The notes below the pieces were generated by a model, which saw only the letters and a list, made by a program, of their open reading frames with translations, made no database searches and was not told the DNA's origin. Shown here in pieces: positions 23,404 to 27,194 of a stretch of 27,194 bases of DNA. The position numbers and the translations under genes were made by a program. The stretch spans positions 459,956 to 487,149 of the forward strand of contig DPJD01000001.1 of NCBI GenBank assembly GCA_003543215.1, in the 5' to 3' direction. Source of the stretch: Erysipelotrichaceae bacterium. GTDB taxonomy: Bacteria; Bacillota_I; Bacilli_A; Erysipelotrichales; Erysipelotrichaceae. Numbering within the stretch: position 1 is the first letter of the stretch; each line of letters opens with the position of its first letter.

Positions 23404-23455
23404 AACACAATAATTTATATTGTGTTTGACATCATGATAGCACGTATATTATCAT
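23404..23455 (+). promoter_or_regulatory. Switch region: operators and rightward promoter
   Basis: A perfect inverted repeat AACACAAT (23404-23411) with ATTGTGTT (23419-23426) abuts TTGACA (23426-23431). TATCAT (23450-23455), 18 bases on, is the probable -10, and it is also one arm of a second inverted repeat, ATGATA (23434-23439). Repressor binding at both would block the rightward promoter. Confidence 0.65.
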
Positions 23456-23488
23456 AAAAGTATACAAAAACTATATAAAGGTGCAAAA

Positions 23489-24001
23489 GTGCAAAAAACA
23501 GTTTTTTTTGAGGCGAGGCAAATTAAGAAAGTTACAAAATTTGACGCAAGTGATAATACATCGATAAATGTGAAGAGATTATTTAATCTAGAGAATGGTT
23601 ATGGAACACCGCCAACCATAGAAGAAATTATTCTCTTAGAAAATTACTATAAGAATGAAATTATAAAAGAATACTTCATAAATATTATTCAATCGGGAGG
23701 GTATTATAATCAAATGCCAAAAAGAGTCGAACAATCAACAGATCTAGAAATGTATATTGCATTAAAACCTTCAATTATGTACTTATCTCAAATAGCTACA
23801 GCATTGAGTTGTTCTACAGCAAAAGCTATAGTTGCTAGCAAAGTTTTAAGAGACTATGCTATTAAAGAATTAAAACTTAGATTACCTCCATCTGGTGGAA
23901 TACAGACTTTAGTTTTTGAGAAATGTTATGGGATTTCTTATAAGAGATTTGAAGATTCTCCTGAAGTTGTCTCTTATTTAAAAACGAAAGGTGTGCAATA
24001 A
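23489..24001 (+). CDS. Unrecognised early protein of the element
   Basis: A 170-residue soluble protein starting at GTG after AAGGTG, directly behind the switch promoter. No family is recognised. The stretch LSQIATALSCSTAKAIVASK (about 101-120) has the spacing of a helix-turn-helix, suggesting DNA binding. The N-terminal part (KRLFNLENGYGTPPTIEEI) is not typical of Cro. Being the first gene opposite a CI-like repressor, it could be a Cro-like, excision or activator protein; this is positional inference. A run of eight Ts lies just after the start. Confidence 0.6.
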   Translation: MQKTVFFEARQIKKVTKFDASDNTSINVKRLFNLENGYGTPPTIEEIILLENYYKNEIIKEYFINIIQSGGYYNQMPKRVEQSTDLEMYIALKPSIMYLSQIATALSCSTAKAIVASKVLRDYAIKELKLRLPPSGGIQTLVFEKCYGISYKRFEDSPEVVSYLKTKGVQ

Positions 24002-24002
24002 A

Positions 24003-24470
24003 ATGATTGCTGAAGAAATTTTGATTTTAGAAGATAGAAATGGATTATTTGAAAGAGATATACGAGTATTAGAATATTTAATGAATAAGTTCGTGAATCT
24101 TGGATCAACATATACAGATAAAGAATTAGCGATTGATTATGCAAATCTATACTTAGATTCTAATTATGCTGAAGTAGGGTATCTCTATAATCAAGAAGAG
24201 AAAATGTTTTATCTTAGGCAACAAACGAATTTTTGGTCTGATAGAGTGATAAAAGATTTAGAAAATCTATTCAGTTTGAATCGACCAGTTAACAAATTAT
24301 TAGAGTTAGATATCGATGAAATAGAATTAATACGACGAGTTCAAAGTCTATTAGGAATAAACCAAGATTATGAATTTAACTTACGAGAAGAACTTGTAAG
24401 AGTTTCAAATTTAGCATATGAACAATTAGGATTAACATCAAACTATTTCAATGACGAAATTGACCGTTAA
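24003..24470 (+). CDS. Unrecognised acidic protein of the element
   Basis: A 155-residue, acidic, helix-rich soluble protein with no recognised motif. It begins one base after the stop of the previous gene. AAAGGTG (23986-23992) lies ten bases before ATG 24003; the frame also opens at a GTG at 23991, inside that ribosome site, which is less likely. It is cotranscribed with the preceding gene from the switch promoter and converges on the PLD-ATPase gene. Its function is unknown. Confidence 0.6.
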   Translation: MIAEEILILEDRNGLFERDIRVLEYLMNKFVNLGSTYTDKELAIDYANLYLDSNYAEVGYLYNQEEKMFYLRQQTNFWSDRVIKDLENLFSLNRPVNKLLELDIDEIELIRRVQSLLGINQDYEFNLREELVRVSNLAYEQLGLTSNYFNDEIDR

Positions 24471-24514
24471 TCAGATGTGGTCTTATTGATATTGTTTTTA
24501 TTTGAGTAATAATC

Positions 24515-26494
24515 TTAGAAATTTAAGAATCTATTCTTAAAGTCGATATCAAAGAAAGATTTGGCTTTTTCAAAATCCATAATCAATATATTCTGAGTTA
24601 CTTTTGATTGAAGAGAATCTGGTAACTCTTTTTTAATTCTGTTTAACTCAAAAATATCTGCATTTCTGTATTGCAACTTATTTGATTTTTTATCAACGGT
24701 GAAAGATCGTGGATTATATTTGTAAGCATCTGTAATTGCTTTTATAGCATAGGTACTTGTAATTCGTTCGCTAAAGTAGTCATCGATTGAAAATGTTTTT
24801 ACATAATTCGGTACTGGTTCATTTGAGTATTTTTCGAATAACTGTAGTAAAATCTCTGAAGAAAACTTAAAAGCATCAACTAAATTATCAGTACTTTCAT
24901 CAAATAGTGGTGCTGTAAACTCATCCAATTTTTCTAACATTAGACCAAGATATTTTCTATAGAAGGCAGTCGAAATGTTTTTTTGAATTCTCCTGATTGA
25001 GTTATTTTTCATAGCCTCTGTGGTATCAAGTCCTATTGATACTCTACAAGTTACTATTCTTCTCGCAATATCTTGGGTTACTACTTTAACATCTTCATTC
25101 GCGCTAATTATTATAGCTGGATAGTTATTTAACCCATCGTTAAATCCGTATAAATCATTCTTTATTGCTTCGCCAGCATGTTGAGTAAATCGGTTTGCTA
25201 CCATATCATCAAAGATTATTGGGACTCCTTTAGTATTATATCTAATATCGTTTATAGCTTTCGCTTTAAAATCTGATGCAGGCATTAGTGGATTTGATTT
25301 AATCATAAAATAGAGAAGAGTGGATAGAAATGATGTTTTGCCGGCTTTGCTGTTGCCATAAAGTAAACCAAATACTGGATATGGATCTGGTTTCTTATTG
25401 TGCTTATGAGATAACAATCTTAAATGACTTAAGAAAGGGGAGATAAAAAACCAGTTTGCAAACGAATAGTAACGAGATTGAGCATCAAATATATCTTCTT
25501 TTGTTCCATTGAAGTTTTCATATCCACGCATGAATTCGAAAAAATAACTTATATCTTTTGAGATATCTTCATCAATTGGATTTAAATCTAGTTTTCTACC
25601 TGTTAGGTAGATGTTTCTATTATTATAATCAATTTCTAGTTCAGGAAGTTTTTTGTCAGGCACTCCGTTCTTGATACTGTTTACAGATTCATATTTCTGC
25701 TTAATTTTTGAAATATAATTATTAATAGAGAACTTTATTGTTTTTTCATCTGGCATATATTTCTTGAGTTCGAGTTTATTTTTTAAAACAGAATATGTTA
25801 ATAATTCTTCTTGGTTGTTAGAAATAGTAAGAACTTCATAGGCGTTTCTATCTTTAGGATCATTTGCGATTGGTAAGTTTTCAATGTTGTCCATTATATT
25901 CGTTTTAAATTTAATAATATTCTTTTCATCAATTCTATTAGTTGATTGGTCTCGAAGAATTTGAAATCGCTCAAAATAAAAATTAAAAGCTGTTTCAGAT
26001 TTAAGCTCATTGATAGTTTCCGATTGATAACCACTAAACGCGGCATAAGATAAATTTGCAGATCCAGTTAGTACTTTACAATTATCAGCTCCATCAGTCA
26101 TCAGATAAATTTTTTCATGTGATAATTTTTCTTTAGCTACTAATAGTTTTAGCGTACCATTGCTAATTCTCTCTAAAATATTTTTTCTGATAGAAGGTTT
26201 TGAGTCAGAAATTTGTTGTATTACTTCTTGTTGGTATGAGATGGCACTAGCTATATCAGAGCTCATTACTGATTCATTCCCAAAGATTATCTCAGCATAA
26301 TCAAATGTGCGAATAACCTTTTCTATAAACGATAATTGAGATGAAAACGTTATTGCATAAAGGTTTGAATAACCTTTGAATAGTTCGCTCCAATTAGTCT
26401 GATAGTTATTTATGAAATCAAGCTCAACAACAGTTAGTTTCTTTGCTTCTTCGATTGAATCATTTTCGAAAAAATCGAATGATAGGTTTTCCAT
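24515..26494 (-). CDS. PLD-family nuclease fused to an AAA/SF3-like ATPase (candidate defence effector)
   Basis: A 659-residue protein with two enzymatic parts. Residues about 45-185 are a phospholipase-D-like nuclease domain with one HKD-type motif: H126 and K128 in LSHEKIYLM, then GSANLS (S145, N147) and E159, as in NgoFVII/BfiI-type nucleases, which dimerise to form one site. Residues about 370-520 are a P-loop ATPase: Walker A GNSKAGKT (380-387), Walker B VPIIFDDM (D429, D430), sensor IISANED (N466) and R478-R479 as a possible arginine finger. ATG 26494 follows AAGGAGGT; the frame extends nine codons further without signals. Divergent from a WYL regulator. I do not recognise this fusion as a named system; defence is inference. 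Confidence 0.75.
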   Translation of the reverse strand: MENLSFDFFENDSIEEAKKLTVVELDFINNYQTNWSELFKGYSNLYAITFSSQLSFIEKVIRTFDYAEIIFGNESVMSSDIASAISYQQEVIQQISDSKPSIRKNILERISNGTLKLLVAKEKLSHEKIYLMTDGADNCKVLTGSANLSYAAFSGYQSETINELKSETAFNFYFERFQILRDQSTNRIDEKNIIKFKTNIMDNIENLPIANDPKDRNAYEVLTISNNQEELLTYSVLKNKLELKKYMPDEKTIKFSINNYISKIKQKYESVNSIKNGVPDKKLPELEIDYNNRNIYLTGRKLDLNPIDEDISKDISYFFEFMRGYENFNGTKEDIFDAQSRYYSFANWFFISPFLSHLRLLSHKHNKKPDPYPVFGLLYGNSKAGKTSFLSTLLYFMIKSNPLMPASDFKAKAINDIRYNTKGVPIIFDDMVANRFTQHAGEAIKNDLYGFNDGLNNYPAIIISANEDVKVVTQDIARRIVTCRVSIGLDTTEAMKNNSIRRIQKNISTAFYRKYLGLMLEKLDEFTAPLFDESTDNLVDAFKFSSEILLQLFEKYSNEPVPNYVKTFSIDDYFSERITSTYAIKAITDAYKYNPRSFTVDKKSNKLQYRNADIFELNRIKKELPDSLQSKVTQNILIMDFEKAKSFFDIDFKNRFLNF

Positions 26495-26519
26495 ATAAAC
26501 CTCCTTATTACACTTCTTC

Positions 26520-26537
26520 AAATTAAGTATATAATTT
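26520..26537 (+). promoter_or_regulatory. Inverted repeat over the -10 in the PLD-ATPase/WYL divergent region
   Basis: AAATTA (26520-26525) and TAATTT (26532-26537), spaced by six bases, overlap TATAAT (26530-26535) on plus. It may be the WYL regulator's operator. The 71-base intergenic region must hold both promoters. Confidence 0.4.
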
Positions 26538-26565
26538 AACCATACCCAAAAAGAGGACTATTAAA

Positions 26566-27194
26566 ATGAATGATTACTATCTTTATGATCAATTAATTAA
26601 CCGTCTATTGAATTCATCTGATCCAGTTTCTAAAAAAGATATAGCTGATTATCTAAATGTAAAAGTAAAAACAGTAAAAAGGTTAAAGGATAATATAAAT
26701 GAGTATGGAATGATTATTGATGAAATAAGCGGTGTAAATGGTGGTTATTACATTTCAAATAGAAGTATTTTTAAACGGTCACCATTAAGTAAAAAAGATA
26801 TAAGTGTTCTTGAAAATATTAGGATGATAATTCAAAATGATAATTCGATATTAAATCAAAATGATTGCATATCCGTGCTTGATAAGCTAGTTAGACAAAC
26901 AGAACCTATAGACGATATTATTACCTCTGTAAGTAATGGATTTCCTCTGAAAATGCCACAAGAAAAATTGTTGATATTTTATAATCAACTAGTATTTGCT
27001 ATTCAGAATTTTCAAAAATGTGAAATGGTTTATCAAAAAGCTAATTCTGACTCAGTTGAATCATACATTATAGATCCATTCGAATTAGTTAAAAGAAGCT
27101 CTGCATGGTATGTAAATTGCAAAAAGGGTCAAGAAAAGAAAGATATACGACAATTCAAATTAAATAGGATCATAAAGTTAAAAGTTCTCAATGA
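26566..27194 (+). CDS. WYL-domain transcriptional regulator, partial (C-terminus outside window)
   Basis: An open frame of 209 codons running off the right edge. The N-terminus is a winged helix (SSDPVSKKDIADYLNVKVKT then VKRLKDNINEYGMIIDEISG). From about residue 135 a WYL fold begins, with IIDPFELVKRSSAWYVNC and DIRQFKLNRIIKLKVL; the WYL triad reads W-Y-V. AAGAGGA (26551-26557) precedes the ATG. Such regulators (BrxR, CapW types) control defence genes in known systems and respond to nucleic-acid-like ligands. Divergent placement next to the PLD-ATPase suggests it controls that gene. Confidence 0.85.
   Translation, partial: MNDYYLYDQLINRLLNSSDPVSKKDIADYLNVKVKTVKRLKDNINEYGMIIDEISGVNGGYYISNRSIFKRSPLSKKDISVLENIRMIIQNDNSILNQNDCISVLDKLVRQTEPIDDIITSVSNGFPLKMPQEKLLIFYNQLVFAIQNFQKCEMVYQKANSDSVESYIIDPFELVKRSSAWYVNCKKGQEKKDIRQFKLNRIIKLKVLN

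Larger units (their letters stand above)
21325..27194. mobile_element. Integrative element at tRNA-Gly (right end outside window)
   Basis: It begins after the intact tRNA-Gly and holds a tyrosine recombinase next to the tRNA, tandem repeats before it, a CI-like repressor divergent from unrecognised early genes, and a PLD-ATPase/WYL cargo pair. Composition is more AT-rich than the core genes. No structural phage, conjugation or clear replication genes are seen inside the window. The far attachment repeat is not visible, so the exact ends and the class (prophage, satellite or ICE) are open. Confidence 0.65.

Noticed and set aside
24515..26494. Replication primase-helicase of a phage satellite
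   Set aside because: The ATPase has an SF3-like look, but a PLD nuclease domain replaces any primase and the gene pairs with a WYL regulator. It is not excluded, only less likely.

Overview
The window looks like a chromosome segment of a low-GC Gram-positive bacterium (Bacillota). The housekeeping genes, the strong AGGAGG-type ribosome sites, the many extended -10 promoters and the OhrR-like regulator all fit. TGG is the tryptophan codon and TGA ends several genes, so this is not a recoded mycoplasma. An Erysipelotrichia-like host is my best guess from gene content, but it is inference.

Left part (1-8640), core genes. On the minus strand lie a partial zinc-ribbon protein and a low-specificity threonine aldolase. 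A 477-base gap follows, holding a promoter plus two-hairpin unit that looks like a very short RNA gene. Next comes a tightly overlapping plus-strand operon: an MFS-like transporter, two U32 proteins resembling the TrhP1/TrhP2 (YrrN/YrrO) tRNA hydroxylation pair, and a TrmH-type RNA methyltransferase, closed by a terminator. guaB and guaA, the two steps from IMP to GMP, follow; this GuaB has no CBS domains.

Middle part (8641-15253), accessory block. It holds an AT-rich gene for a PIN-like protein with a coiled coil and two membrane helices, a YihY/BrkB-family pseudogene with two separate lesions, a secreted SGNH hydrolase, a RelB/DinJ-YafQ toxin-antitoxin pair, a GNAT acetyltransferase, and a Phd-like/RelE-like pair. 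Both toxin-antitoxin promoters carry repeats that look like operators.

Next block (15254-20789), core again. It holds an UlaG-like metal hydrolase, a small HD phosphohydrolase with an HDxxED motif, a glutathione peroxidase-OhrR operon with a palindrome at its start site, a DarB/CbpB-like CBS protein, a nitroreductase, alanine racemase and a small membrane protein. Convergent genes share bidirectional terminators.

Right part (20790-27194), tRNA operon and integrated element. Six tRNAs (Val, Thr, Tyr, Gln, Lys, Gly) are followed by a tyrosine recombinase, preceded by tandem 10-base repeats. Then come a divergent CI-like repressor whose S24-like domain lacks the catalytic residues, two unrecognised small genes, and a divergent pair: a 659-residue PLD-nuclease/AAA-type ATPase fusion facing a WYL-domain regulator cut off by the window edge. 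This last pair is the strongest candidate for an undescribed, probably anti-phage, system.
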